From NCBI GenBank assembly GCA_034003245.1, contig JAVEYY010000004.1, positions 1 to 64,000 on the forward strand: a stretch of DNA of 64,000 bases, in the 5' to 3' direction. Source of the DNA: Perlabentimonas sp034003245. GTDB lineage: Bacteria; Bacteroidota; Bacteroidia; Bacteroidales; Tenuifilaceae. A program made the translations under genes and the position numbers. Positions 44,571 to 53,943 of the stretch are shown here, one piece after another. Under the pieces are notes generated by a model that had not been told where the DNA came from, searched no databases, and saw only the letters and a list, made by a program, of their open reading frames with translations. Position 1 is the first letter of the stretch. Each line of letters begins with the position of its first letter.

Positions 44571-45872
44571 ATGAGTAAGAGAAAGATAAATGTGGTTACC
44601 CTGGGTTGCTCCAAGAATGTGGTGGACTCCGAGTACCTGATGAGACAGCTTGAGGTTGATGGGTGGGACGTGATTTTCGATTCGAACGATACCTCTGCAA
44701 GGGTTGTGGTAATTAATACCTGCGGCTTTATTGCCGATGCTCAGGAGGAATCCATCGACACAATCCTCTCGTTTGTAGAGGCCAAGGAGCAGGGGAAAAT
44801 TGATAAGATATTTGTGATGGGGTGCCTATCGCAGCGTTTCAGAGAGGATTTAATTGACGAGATTCCCGAGGTGGATGGATTTTTTGGGGTAACCGATTTG
44901 CCAGAGATACTAAAAAGCTTAAATACTAAACTCAGCAACAGCCACCAGAACCAACGGTTTATTACCACGCCTAACCATTACGCCTACCTCAAGATTTCCG
45001 AGGGGTGCTCTTGGGGTTGCTCATACTGCGCCATTCCGCTAATTCGAGGGAAACACGTATCCAAACCTATCCCTGATCTGCTGGAGGAGGCTCAGTATTT
45101 GGTGAATCAAGGTGTTAAGGAACTTATTCTAATTGCGCAGGATTCAACCTTTTATGGGAAGGATATTTATGGCTCCCGTAAGCTCCCTGAGCTTATCAAT
45201 GAGCTTAGTACGATTGATGGTTTGGAGTGGATTCGCATTCACTACGCTTACCCCAAGGGTTTTCCATTGGAGCTGCTCAATGTTATGCGCAGTAATCCCA
45301 AGGTTTGCAAGTATATCGATATTCCCTTCCAGCACATTAGCACTGGCGTACTTAAGGCTATGCGTCGGGGCATAAATCGTCAGGAAACTATAGAATTTAT
45401 TGAGACTTTGCGAAGGGAAGTTCCTGGTATTGCCATTCGAACCACCCTGCTGGTTGGGCATCCCGGTGAAACAGAGGCCGATTTTAACGAGCTACTTCAG
45501 TTTGTAAAGGAGATGAAATTCGATAGGCTTGGCGTTTTTGCCTACTCCGAGGAGGAGGGAACGCATTCGGCCACTTTAGCCGATGATGTTCCCGAGGAGG
45601 TAAAGCAAAGTCGTGTTGAACAGGTTATGGAGTTACAGCAGCAAATATCGCTAGAAAACAATAGGTTAAGACTTGATAAAGTTTTTAGGGTGATAATCGA
45701 TAGGGAAGAGGAGGAGTACTATATTGGGCGTACTGAGTTCGACTCACCCGAGGTAGATCAAGAGGTTCTTATTCCTAATAACCAAAGACATATATTAAAA
45801 TCGGGCGATTTTATTGAATGCAGAATAGTTGATGTTGCCGATTATGATTTGTATGGCGAGATTATATCCTAA
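44571..45872 (+). CDS. rimO: ribosomal protein S12 methylthiotransferase RimO
   Basis: A 433-residue radical SAM methylthiotransferase. The N-terminal UPF0004 domain carries Cys13, Cys51 and Cys85 for the auxiliary cluster (TLGCSKNVVDS, NTCGFI, MGCLSQ). The radical SAM motif is Cys146-x3-Cys150-x2-Cys153 (EGCSWGCSYCAIP), and a TRAM domain lies at the C-terminus. The GCSKN and IPLIRG phrases fit RimO rather than MiaB. It adds a methylthio group to the beta carbon of an aspartate in ribosomal protein S12. Monocistronic, with a perfect terminator after it. Confidence 0.95.
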   Translation: MSKRKINVVTLGCSKNVVDSEYLMRQLEVDGWDVIFDSNDTSARVVVINTCGFIADAQEESIDTILSFVEAKEQGKIDKIFVMGCLSQRFREDLIDEIPEVDGFFGVTDLPEILKSLNTKLSNSHQNQRFITTPNHYAYLKISEGCSWGCSYCAIPLIRGKHVSKPIPDLLEEAQYLVNQGVKELILIAQDSTFYGKDIYGSRKLPELINELSTIDGLEWIRIHYAYPKGFPLELLNVMRSNPKVCKYIDIPFQHISTGVLKAMRRGINRQETIEFIETLRREVPGIAIRTTLLVGHPGETEADFNELLQFVKEMKFDRLGVFAYSEEEGTHSATLADDVPEEVKQSRVEQVMELQQQISLENNRLRLDKVFRVIIDREEEEYYIGRTEFDSPEVDQEVLIPNNQRHILKSGDFIECRIVDVADYDLYGEIIS

Positions 45873-45888
45873 TGTACTCAAATATAGC

Positions 45889-45922
45889 AGTAAAGGCTGA
45901 TGAATTCTCATCAGCCTTTACT
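45889..45922. terminator. bidirectional terminator between rimO and tpx
   Basis: 15-bp perfect arms AGTAAAGGCTGATGA / TCATCAGCCTTTACT with loop ATTC, between convergent genes. Confidence 0.75.
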
Positions 45923-45971
45923 AATATAATAAATCCGATAGGTACACGTAATGCCAATTGCCAACAAAAAA

Positions 45972-46478
45972 CTATACTAACTCCTTTAGCTTGGCAATAG
46001 CGGCCTCGTAGTTGGGCTCGTGCCCAATTTCTGGCACAATCTCAATGTACTGAATTACATCGTTGGCATCAACAATTACAACGCCTCTGGCTAAAAGCCT
46101 TAGCTCGCTGATATGGAAACCGTAATTCTTGCCAAAGTCCATTTCTCGATGATCCGAAAGGGGAACTAGATTATTAATTTCTTCTGCTCCGCAGAATCTT
46201 TTAAGGGCAAAGGGCAAATCGGCCGAAATAGCTAAAAACGCTACCCTGTCGCCAAACTGTGCAGCCTCCTGGTTAAACTTGCGTGTTTGCATCGAGCAAA
46301 CCCCGGTATCAATGGATGGAAAAATGGATAGAAGTTTTACTTTCCCTTTGTAATCGGCAAGGGTGCTGGATTTTAAACTCCCATCAAGTAGGTTGAAGGT
46401 TGGGGCTTTATCGCCAACCTTAATCTCGTTTCCAATTAGGGTAACCGGATTGCCTCCAAATGTAATTTTTTTACTCAT
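45972..46478 (-). CDS. tpx: thiol peroxidase Tpx
   Basis: A 168-residue atypical 2-Cys peroxiredoxin. Peroxidatic Cys61 is in SIDTGVCSMQTRKFN; resolving Cys96 is in ALKRFCGAEE. It reduces peroxides in the cytoplasm with thioredoxin as donor. Normal length and N-terminus (MSKKITFGGNPVTLIGNEIK). Single gene, convergent with rimO and upstream of clpC in the same direction, but with a terminator between. Confidence 0.95.
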   Translation of the reverse strand: MSKKITFGGNPVTLIGNEIKVGDKAPTFNLLDGSLKSSTLADYKGKVKLLSIFPSIDTGVCSMQTRKFNQEAAQFGDRVAFLAISADLPFALKRFCGAEEINNLVPLSDHREMDFGKNYGFHISELRLLARGVVIVDANDVIQYIEIVPEIGHEPNYEAAIAKLKELV

Positions 46479-46554
46479 AACAATATTTAGTTTTTAAGTG
46501 TGATTTTTAAATTGTTTTGTACTAACGCATCCTTAGTTCGTTTGTTCAGTTTTA

Positions 46555-46584
46555 AACAAAAAAACGCCCTAAAAAGGGCGTTTA
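46555..46584 (-). terminator. terminator after clpC
   Basis: AAACGCCCT / AGGGCGTTT stem; on the minus strand it is followed by TTTTTTGTTT. It lies 11 bp after the clpC stop codon. Confidence 0.75.
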
Positions 46585-46594
46585 AACTATAAAA

Positions 46595-49138
46595 TTACTG
46601 AGTACTCGCTTCGCTGTCAGGTTTTACCTCCTCAGGGTTCTCCTTTGTCTTGATATTGATTACAATCTCGTCCTCCTTTTTATTGTAATCCACGCAAATG
46701 GTATCACCAACTTGAATTTCGCTTTTGATTATCACCTCAGCCATTTCATCTTCTAAGTACTTTTGTATAGCACGCTTTAAGGGGCGGGCTCCGTACTGGA
46801 TATCGTAACCTTTTTCGGCGACAAAGTCTTTGGCCGTATCGGTAAGCTCAATTATATAGCCCAAATTGTGAATCCTTGCGAATAGTCCTTTAAGCTCTAT
46901 GTCGATGATTTGATGTATATGCTCACGGGTAAGCGAGTTGAACATAATCACGTCATCAATCCTATTGAGAAATTCGGGCGCAAAGGCCTTTTTAAGAGCC
47001 TTTTGGATTATACTTTTTGCATAGTCGTTATTTGCCGACTCGCTGGTATTGGTTTTAAAACCAACGCCCTGCCCAAAATCTTTCAGTTCCCGGGTTCCAA
47101 TATTCGAGGTCATTATAATGATTGTGTTCTTAAAGTCGACCCTTCGCCCTAAACTATCGGTTAATTGTCCCTCGTCAAGAACCTGCAACAGGATATGGAA
47201 AACATCGGGGTGAGCCTTTTCAATCTCATCTAGAAGCACCACGGAGTAGGGTTTACGCCTAACTTTTTCGGTAAGCTGTCCGCCTTCCTCGTACCCCACG
47301 TAGCCTGGAGGTGCTCCAATAAGCCGCGATACAGAGAATTTCTCCATATACTCGCTCATATCAATGCGGATAAGGTTATCGGTAGTATCGAACAGATATT
47401 TTGCTAACACCTTAGCCAGCTGAGTTTTTCCTACACCTGTGGGGCCAAGGAATACGAAAGTTCCAATGGGTTTATTGGGATCTTTAAGCCCAGCTCTATT
47501 TCGTTGGATTGATTTCACAATCTTTCCAATGGCCTCGTCCTGCCCAATAACAGAGTCTTTAAGCTCTTCACCCATCTTCAGCAGTCGGGTACCCTCGGCT
47601 TGTGCAATTCGCTGTACTGGAACTCCGGTCATCATAGCAACAACCTCGGCCACCTTTTCGTCATCTACTATCTCACGGTGCTTAACCAGTTCACGTTCCC
47701 AGCGCTGCTGCTCACGCTCCAGCTGCTCAAGGAACTGCTTTTCGCGATCCCTAAAGCTGGCAGCCGATTCAAAATCTTGATTTTTAACAGCCTTAAGTTT
47801 CTCGGCTTTAGCCTCTTCTATTTGCTTTTCTAAAGCGATTATTTTCTCAGGAACTTTAATGTTCGAAATATGTACTCGCGAACCGGATTCGTCCAACGCG
47901 TCAATTGCTTTATCGGGCAAATGTCTATCGGATATATAGCGCATGGTAAGTTTTACGCAGGCCTCAATCGCTTCGGGAGTATAGAATACGTTGTGGTGAT
48001 CCTCATATCTTTCCTTAATCTTATTAAGGATTTCGATTGTTTCCTCTGGCGATGTGGGCTCAATCATAACCTTTTGGAATCGGCGTTCCAGAGCACCATC
48101 CTTTTCAATGTGCTCGCGGTACTCGTCAAGCGTTGTGGCGCCAATGCATTGTAGCTCGCCGCGGGCTAGGGCGGGTTTAAGCATATTGGCTGCATCGAGC
48201 GAGCCAGTGGCGCCACCGGCGCCAACTATGGTGTGGATTTCGTCAATAAATAGGATTACTTCATTGGTTTTCGATAGCTCATTAAGAATGGCCTTCATCC
48301 TCTCCTCAAACTGTCCACGATATTTTGTTCCAGCTACAATCGAGGCTAAATCAAGAGTTACCACACGCTTGTTGAATAGTACTCTCGAAACTTTTCGCTT
48401 CGCGATTCGCATCGCCAGTCCTTCGGCAATAGCCGATTTCCCTACACCCGGTTCGCCTATTAGGATTGGATTATTCTTTTTCCTTCGGCTAAGTATTTGG
48501 GCAATACGTTCAATCTCCCTTTCGCGACCTACTATTGGATCAAGCCTGTTTTCTTCAGCCGCTTTGGTCAGATCAATCCCGAAGTTATCAAGAACTGGAG
48601 TGTCACTTGCAGGTTTTCCTGGGGTCTGTTGTGGCCCACGCTGTGCGCCCCCAAACGACCGCTCGTCGTCCTCATCGGAGAACTCAGCTTTTGCTTCTAT
48701 TATTTCTGGTTTCATCTCTGCTTTAACAGTATGGTAATCAATATTTTTTTCCTCTAGAAGTTGTGTTACAAGGCTATTCTCATCCTTAAGAATAGCCAGA
48801 AGTAGATGTGCTGTATTTATGGTTTCAGTTTTTAGCTCACGTGCAACTAGGGTAACCAATTTTAGTACCCTCTCGGCCGATTTAAATAGTGGTAGGCTAT
48901 CAGGGTCGGTTAGGGGTGAGGGAATTTCGGTTCCTCTAATCTTATTTTCAATTATAGTCTTGGTTTCCGAAAGATCGAGTCCAAGCTCAAGTAGAATATT
49001 AATGGCCATTCCCTCGCCATCCCTTAGTAACCCCAGGAATAAATGTTCTGTGTTTATAGTGGCGTTTCCCAACCTAACAGCCTCTTCGCGACTATAGCTT
49101 AAAACTTCCTTAATCTTATTTGAAAACTTGTAATCCAT
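46595..49138 (-). CDS. clpC: ATP-dependent Clp protease ATPase subunit ClpC
   Basis: An 847-residue Hsp100 unfoldase. It has two Clp_N repeats (about 1-145), AAA domain 1 with Walker A GEPGVGKSA (228-236), a UVR-containing middle domain (about 420-480, DFESAASFRDREKQ), AAA domain 2 with GPTGVGKTQLAKVLAKYL (about 560), and the ClpP-docking loop with VGF in FGQGVGFKTN. It feeds unfolded proteins to ClpP. The N-domain and UVR motif distinguish it from ClpB and ClpA. Single gene, with 320 bp of non-coding sequence separating it from divergent gyrA. Confidence 0.96.
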   Translation of the reverse strand: MDYKFSNKIKEVLSYSREEAVRLGNATINTEHLFLGLLRDGEGMAINILLELGLDLSETKTIIENKIRGTEIPSPLTDPDSLPLFKSAERVLKLVTLVARELKTETINTAHLLLAILKDENSLVTQLLEEKNIDYHTVKAEMKPEIIEAKAEFSDEDDERSFGGAQRGPQQTPGKPASDTPVLDNFGIDLTKAAEENRLDPIVGREREIERIAQILSRRKKNNPILIGEPGVGKSAIAEGLAMRIAKRKVSRVLFNKRVVTLDLASIVAGTKYRGQFEERMKAILNELSKTNEVILFIDEIHTIVGAGGATGSLDAANMLKPALARGELQCIGATTLDEYREHIEKDGALERRFQKVMIEPTSPEETIEILNKIKERYEDHHNVFYTPEAIEACVKLTMRYISDRHLPDKAIDALDESGSRVHISNIKVPEKIIALEKQIEEAKAEKLKAVKNQDFESAASFRDREKQFLEQLEREQQRWERELVKHREIVDDEKVAEVVAMMTGVPVQRIAQAEGTRLLKMGEELKDSVIGQDEAIGKIVKSIQRNRAGLKDPNKPIGTFVFLGPTGVGKTQLAKVLAKYLFDTTDNLIRIDMSEYMEKFSVSRLIGAPPGYVGYEEGGQLTEKVRRKPYSVVLLDEIEKAHPDVFHILLQVLDEGQLTDSLGRRVDFKNTIIIMTSNIGTRELKDFGQGVGFKTNTSESANNDYAKSIIQKALKKAFAPEFLNRIDDVIMFNSLTREHIHQIIDIELKGLFARIHNLGYIIELTDTAKDFVAEKGYDIQYGARPLKRAIQKYLEDEMAEVIIKSEIQVGDTICVDYNKKEDEIVINIKTKENPEEVKPDSEASTQ

Positions 49139-49462
49139 ATATATTTTGTCGTGTTTTTTTACGATACTAAAGTAATACAGTATAACAGATTTACCAACTC
49201 AATGTTGCGATTTTGTAAAACAAATTCCAAAAAGCTGATCATAAAAACTCAGCATTACAAATTATATTTTCCTAGTTATTTGGATGCCAATGGCATCGTA
49301 TTTATACTAACATTTGCCTCATGGGCAAGCATCTTTATTCCCCAAAATATGTTAATAAATACTCTACTTCAGCTATAATTTAATGATATATTATTGGTAA
49401 ATTAGCAAGTTTTTAAATAGGAATGAAATCAACGCTTTTTATTACTTGAAATACTGTTACAA
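49139..49462. other. divergent intergenic region between clpC and gyrA
   Basis: About 320 AT-rich bases between two divergent starts. It must hold both promoters; no clear consensus or CtsR-like or palindromic operator was found, and the short open frame in it has no gene-like features. Confidence 0.5.
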
Positions 49463-51970
49463 ATGATTGGAGAAGAGAAAATTAAAGCGGTTAACATTGA
49501 GGAGGAGATGAAGACTGCCTACATTGATTATTCAATGTCGGTTATTGTGTCCAGAGCGTTACCCGATGTGCGTGACGGCCTAAAACCTGTTCACCGTAGA
49601 GTATTATTTGGTATGTCTGGTTTAGGATTAAATCCTGGAAAGCCTTACAAAAAATCAGCGCGTATTGTGGGAGAAGTGCTGGGTAAGTATCACCCACACG
49701 GCGACACCTCGGTATATGATGCCATGGTTAGAATGGCTCAGGTTTGGTCGCTCCGGTACCCATTGGTTGAGGGTCAGGGTAACTTTGGATCAATTGATGG
49801 CGATAGTCCCGCTGCCATGCGTTACACCGAGGCTCGCCTAATGAAAATATCCGAAGATGTTTTAGCCGATTTGGAGAAAAATACGGTTGATCTCCGTCTT
49901 AACTTCGACGATTCTCTGGAAGAGCCAACAGTATTACCCACTCGTATCCCAATTCTACTGGTTAACGGAACATCGGGTATCGCTGTGGGTATGGCAACCA
50001 ATATGCCTCCCCATAACCTTTCCGAGGTTGTTGATGCCACTTGTGCATACATCGATAACCCCGAAATTGACGTTGAAGAACTTATCAAGTATATTCATGG
50101 ACCCGATTTCCCAACCGGTGGAATTATCTACGGTATTCAGGGCATTAAAGATGCTTACAGAACAGGCAGAGGACGAGTTGTAATCCGATCAACAACCGAG
50201 ATTGAGCAAACCGAAACGGGCAGGGCAAGAATAGTTGTAACGGAAACCCCCTACATGGTTAATAAGGCCGAGATGATCAAGAAAATTGCCGACCTTATTA
50301 ACGAGAAAAAGATTGAGGGAATTAGTTATATCAACGATGAATCCGACAGGCAAGGAACACGTGTTGTTATCATTTTGAAGAAGGAGGCTGTTGCCAATGT
50401 AGTGCTGAACAACCTATTTAAGCAATCGCAGCTACAATCCACATTCTCAATAAATAGTATTGCTCTTGTCGATGGTCGTCCAAAAATCCTGAATTTAAAA
50501 GATTTAATCAAGTACTTTGTAAGGCATCGTCACGATGTGATTATTCGTCGTACGAAATTTGATTTGGATCAGGCAGAGAAGCGCGCCCATATTCTTGAGG
50601 GACTCCTTATTGCCATCGATAATATCGATGAGGTAATAAGCATCATTCGAGCTGCTCAAACACCTGATGAGGCGCGTGAGAAATTAATGGAAAGGTTTGA
50701 CCTTTCCGATCTTCAGGCTCGCGCAATTATCGATATGCGTTTAAGAAGTCTAACAGGCTTAGAACGCGATAAGGTTAAAGAGGAGCATGCTGAACTTTTG
50801 AAGATGATTGAATACTACAATCAGGTTCTTCAGGATGAAGCTCTTCAGATGAAAATAATTAAGGATGAGCTAATTGAGATCAAAGCTAAATATGGCGATG
50901 CTCGAAGAACTCAGGTAATTCCCGATGCGGAAGAATTTAACCCCGAAGACTTTTACGCCGATGAGGATGTGGTGATAACCATATCACACCTTGGGTATAT
51001 TAAGCGTACACCACTAACAGAGTATCGTTTACAGGGTCGGGGAGGTGTTGGAACTAAAGGTGTTGCAGCCCGCGATGAGGATTTCATTGAGCACCTTTTC
51101 GTTGCCTCAATGCACAATACCATGCTATTCTTTACCGAGAATGGGAAATGCTACTGGCTTAAAGTATACGAAATCCCCGAAGGGGCAAAATCCTCTAAGG
51201 GAAGAGCCATTCAAAACCTTATTAATATAGAGCCCGAGGATAAGGTAAAGGCATATATTAATGTTAAGAAGCTTACCGATCCCGAATATGTGAGAAATAA
51301 TTTCATCATTTTGGGAACAAAGAAGGGCATTATTAAAAAAACATCTCTCGAAGCCTATAGCCGTCCACGCCAAAATGGGGTTATTGCCATAACAGTTAAA
51401 GATGGTGATCAACTCCTCGAAGCATGCCTCACCGATGGTAACTGCCATTTAATGCTGGCAGCCCGCAATGGTAAGGCCATCAAGTTCCCCGAGAGTCTGG
51501 TTCGACCAATTGGTCGAACGGGTGGGGGAGTTCGGGGAATATCCATCACCCCCGACGATGAGGTCATTGGCATGGTTTGTGTAAAACAAGAGGAAAAGGT
51601 TGATGTTTTAGTTGTTTCTGAGAACGGTTATGGGAAGCGATCCGATTTTGACGACTACAGAATAACCAATAGGGGAGGTAAAGGCGTTAAAACTATAAAT
51701 ATTACCGAAAAAACGGGCAAACTTATAGCTGTTCAGGCGGTAACTGATAAAAACGACTTGATGATCATTAATAAGAGCGGAATAACCATTCGACTTGCCG
51801 TCTCTGATGTTCGATTGGCAGGAAGAGCAACGCAAGGGGTTAGGCTTATTAATTTGAGAAATGGTGATACAATAGCAGCAGTTGCAAAGGTTGACGCTGC
51901 TGAAGGTGATCTGGATAATACAAATGATCAACTGTCTGAAATTAACGATCAGATAGACAACATAGAATAG
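49463..51970 (+). CDS. gyrA: DNA gyrase subunit A
   Basis: An 835-residue type II topoisomerase A subunit. The catalytic Tyr121 is in AAMRYTEARL, and the quinolone-resistance region has Ser83 (HPHGDTSVYDAM), the drug-sensitive-type residue. The C-terminal beta-pinwheel carries a gyrase-type box (QGRGGVG, near residue 525), which supports GyrA over ParC. The acidic tail (ending SEINDQIDNIE) is usual. It introduces negative supercoils together with GyrB. A TPR protein gene follows 39 bp downstream, likely cotranscribed. Confidence 0.95.
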   Translation: MIGEEKIKAVNIEEEMKTAYIDYSMSVIVSRALPDVRDGLKPVHRRVLFGMSGLGLNPGKPYKKSARIVGEVLGKYHPHGDTSVYDAMVRMAQVWSLRYPLVEGQGNFGSIDGDSPAAMRYTEARLMKISEDVLADLEKNTVDLRLNFDDSLEEPTVLPTRIPILLVNGTSGIAVGMATNMPPHNLSEVVDATCAYIDNPEIDVEELIKYIHGPDFPTGGIIYGIQGIKDAYRTGRGRVVIRSTTEIEQTETGRARIVVTETPYMVNKAEMIKKIADLINEKKIEGISYINDESDRQGTRVVIILKKEAVANVVLNNLFKQSQLQSTFSINSIALVDGRPKILNLKDLIKYFVRHRHDVIIRRTKFDLDQAEKRAHILEGLLIAIDNIDEVISIIRAAQTPDEAREKLMERFDLSDLQARAIIDMRLRSLTGLERDKVKEEHAELLKMIEYYNQVLQDEALQMKIIKDELIEIKAKYGDARRTQVIPDAEEFNPEDFYADEDVVITISHLGYIKRTPLTEYRLQGRGGVGTKGVAARDEDFIEHLFVASMHNTMLFFTENGKCYWLKVYEIPEGAKSSKGRAIQNLINIEPEDKVKAYINVKKLTDPEYVRNNFIILGTKKGIIKKTSLEAYSRPRQNGVIAITVKDGDQLLEACLTDGNCHLMLAARNGKAIKFPESLVRPIGRTGGGVRGISITPDDEVIGMVCVKQEEKVDVLVVSENGYGKRSDFDDYRITNRGGKGVKTINITEKTGKLIAVQAVTDKNDLMIINKSGITIRLAVSDVRLAGRATQGVRLINLRNGDTIAAVAKVDAAEGDLDNTNDQLSEINDQIDNIE

Positions 51971-52009
51971 ATATCAAGTTTTTTAAGTATTAACAATAAA
52001 CCAAATGTG

Positions 52010-53323
52010 ATGAAACGAATAATCCTGTTTTTTTCAGCTGCGCTAATAAGTGTGAGCTTATTGGCACAAACCTCTAAGAGCGTCAATTTCAACTCTCTTG
52101 AAAAGAAGATTCAGAAGAGTAACGAACGTATTGCTCATGTTAAGCATGGCCTGAACTATGCTACCTGGATATCACGTGGCGAACTTATGATGGAAGCCTA
52201 CGAGGCCATGACTCTTTCAGCAAGGGCAGGAATGACAACAAATGAGTTTAATATAATTGTAGGTGTTCCAAAACAACAATCAGAGAAAGAGGTTGATGGA
52301 CAAACTATTACAGAGTTTCAGATGGATAGAGTGAATTTCTTTTTCATAAATGGTCAGCTTGAGTATTGGGTTTTCACTAACAATATTGTAGAGAATCCAT
52401 TAAGTGAAGCATATAATAGCTTTATGAAGGCCAAGGAACTCGATGCAAAAGGAAAAGGTTCAAAGAAATTAACCGAGAATCTGACAAAACTTAAGTATCA
52501 CTTCATTTCAGAGGGTACTGCTAAGTATGCTCAGAAAGAGTACAAGGAGTCATCAAAGTATTTTGGTGTTTCAGTTGAAATAGGGGAGTTACCTCTTGTA
52601 AATGTTGTAGATACAGTGGTTGTATACTACGCTGGACTATCGGCTCAGGTTGGTGGTGACAACGAGAACGCTGTTAAGTACTACAAAAAGGCCTTAGATT
52701 ACAAATACACTGCCGATGGCAATATCTATTACAATATCTTTGAGGCATTTGTTCAACTCGAGAGGGATAAGGAGGGTCTTGAGTACCTTCAAACCGGATT
52801 CTTGAAGTTCCCAAAGAACCAGAGTATCCTGTATGGTTTAATTAACTATTACATTTCAAAAGGAGATGACCCTAAGTTGGTATTGGATTATATCCATAAG
52901 GCAATGGAAACCGATGCCACTGAACCTTCGTTACACTTTGCTGAGGGAACACTTCACGATAAGCTTGAAAACTTTGTAGAAGCTGAAAAATCATACAAAA
53001 AAGCTATTGAGTTGAATCCCAACTTCTTCGATGCCATCTATAATCTTGGTGCGCTTTACTTTAATGCTGGCGTTAAATACCTTGAGGAGGCAAATAAAGT
53101 ACCAGCTCGTGAAATAGAAAAGTACGATGCCGTTATGGCAAAAGCTAACGGGGAGTTTAAAAAGAGTATTCCTTACATGGAAAAAGCTTATGAACTAAAC
53201 CCAAAAAATAAAGCGGTTGTTGAAACACTTAGAAACCTTTATTTCAGGTTTAGAATAGAAGGTGATGAGATGCAGAAGAAGTATGAGCAGATGAATGAAA
53301 TCTTTGTTAATTTTGAGGAATAG
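52010..53323 (+). CDS. secreted TPR-repeat protein
   Basis: A 437-residue protein with signal peptide (MKRIILFFSAALISVSLLAQ); the ATG at 52010 is preferred to the overlapping GTG. Several tetratricopeptide repeats span about 170-430, with clear examples at AVKYYKKALDYKYTADGN, FVEAEKSYKKAIELNPNFF and SIPYMEKAYELNPKNKAVVE. Periplasmic TPR proteins scaffold envelope complexes. This gene commonly follows gyrA in Bacteroidota. It ends at a terminator at 53346-53374. Confidence 0.87.
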   Translation: MKRIILFFSAALISVSLLAQTSKSVNFNSLEKKIQKSNERIAHVKHGLNYATWISRGELMMEAYEAMTLSARAGMTTNEFNIIVGVPKQQSEKEVDGQTITEFQMDRVNFFFINGQLEYWVFTNNIVENPLSEAYNSFMKAKELDAKGKGSKKLTENLTKLKYHFISEGTAKYAQKEYKESSKYFGVSVEIGELPLVNVVDTVVVYYAGLSAQVGGDNENAVKYYKKALDYKYTADGNIYYNIFEAFVQLERDKEGLEYLQTGFLKFPKNQSILYGLINYYISKGDDPKLVLDYIHKAMETDATEPSLHFAEGTLHDKLENFVEAEKSYKKAIELNPNFFDAIYNLGALYFNAGVKYLEEANKVPAREIEKYDAVMAKANGEFKKSIPYMEKAYELNPKNKAVVETLRNLYFRFRIEGDEMQKKYEQMNEIFVNFEE

Positions 53324-53345
53324 CACTCAACTTCTTACTATTAAA

Positions 53346-53374
53346 GGAAGGGACTGGTTACAGTCCCTTTTTTT
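53346..53374 (+). terminator. terminator of gyrA-TPR operon
   Basis: GGGACTG (53350-53356) pairs with CAGTCCC (53361-53367), followed by seven T. Confidence 0.8.
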
Positions 53375-53601
53375 ATGAATAATGTGGCTAATCTCTATTT
53401 AACATAATGGAGATTATGTAACAATTTTAAATTATGGGTTTCTCAAGCAAGTTTATTAGAAAACGTTTGGAATAAGGTATTTAGAATGGTAATTTAGTGT
53501 GTCAGATTTGCTATATCGTTTTCTGAAAAAAGAATAAGATTTTTTTTTATTTGTTTTTACTTCTGGATATTTAATGTATTATTGCAAAATAAAATTGTGA
53601 C

Positions 53602-53943
53602 ATGTTTATGGACAAAAAGAAACTGGTAATCAGCTATAAAAACTTAGGCCCTGAGCTTCTTGCTTTGGTGAAAAAGAAATACCCATATGGGTATCAGAAT
53701 CATGTTATAAAGGTAACTAAGCCTAATAACGATTATTTCTATGCAATAACACTTGATACCGAAGAAGCAAGTTACCTTATCAAGGTTAACGTTAAGATCG
53801 ACACAAAACCCAAAGAAGACGATGAGGACAAGGGTTTCTTCAGCGATTCAGATAGCATTGGAACGGACGACGATACTTTTCCCGATGAAATTGAGGATGA
53901 GCAAGATGCGGACTATGCTGAAGATAATTTTGGAGAAGACTAG
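53602..53943 (+). CDS. small protein with very acidic tail, unknown function
   Basis: A 113-residue protein (a start six bases later is equally possible). Residues 1-70 form a compact basic-hydrophobic domain (ISYKNLGPELLALVKKKYPYG, ending SYLIKVNVKIDT; quoted in parts). Residues 73-113 are almost all Asp/Glu with Ser and Thr. Similar small acidic-tailed proteins are conserved in Bacteroidota without known function. Its stop codon abuts the end of the convergent minus-strand gene with no gap, and its terminator lies inside that gene. Confidence 0.7.
   Translation: MFMDKKKLVISYKNLGPELLALVKKKYPYGYQNHVIKVTKPNNDYFYAITLDTEEASYLIKVNVKIDTKPKEDDEDKGFFSDSDSIGTDDDTFPDEIEDEQDADYAEDNFGED

Noticed and set aside
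48054..48737. 227-codon + strand open frame
   Set aside because: It lies wholly antisense within clpC, is Ser/Arg-rich and has no recognisable domain.
49151..49378. 75-codon gene between clpC and gyrA
   Set aside because: AT-rich composition typical of a promoter region, no signal peptide or domain, and it overlaps the clpC promoter area.
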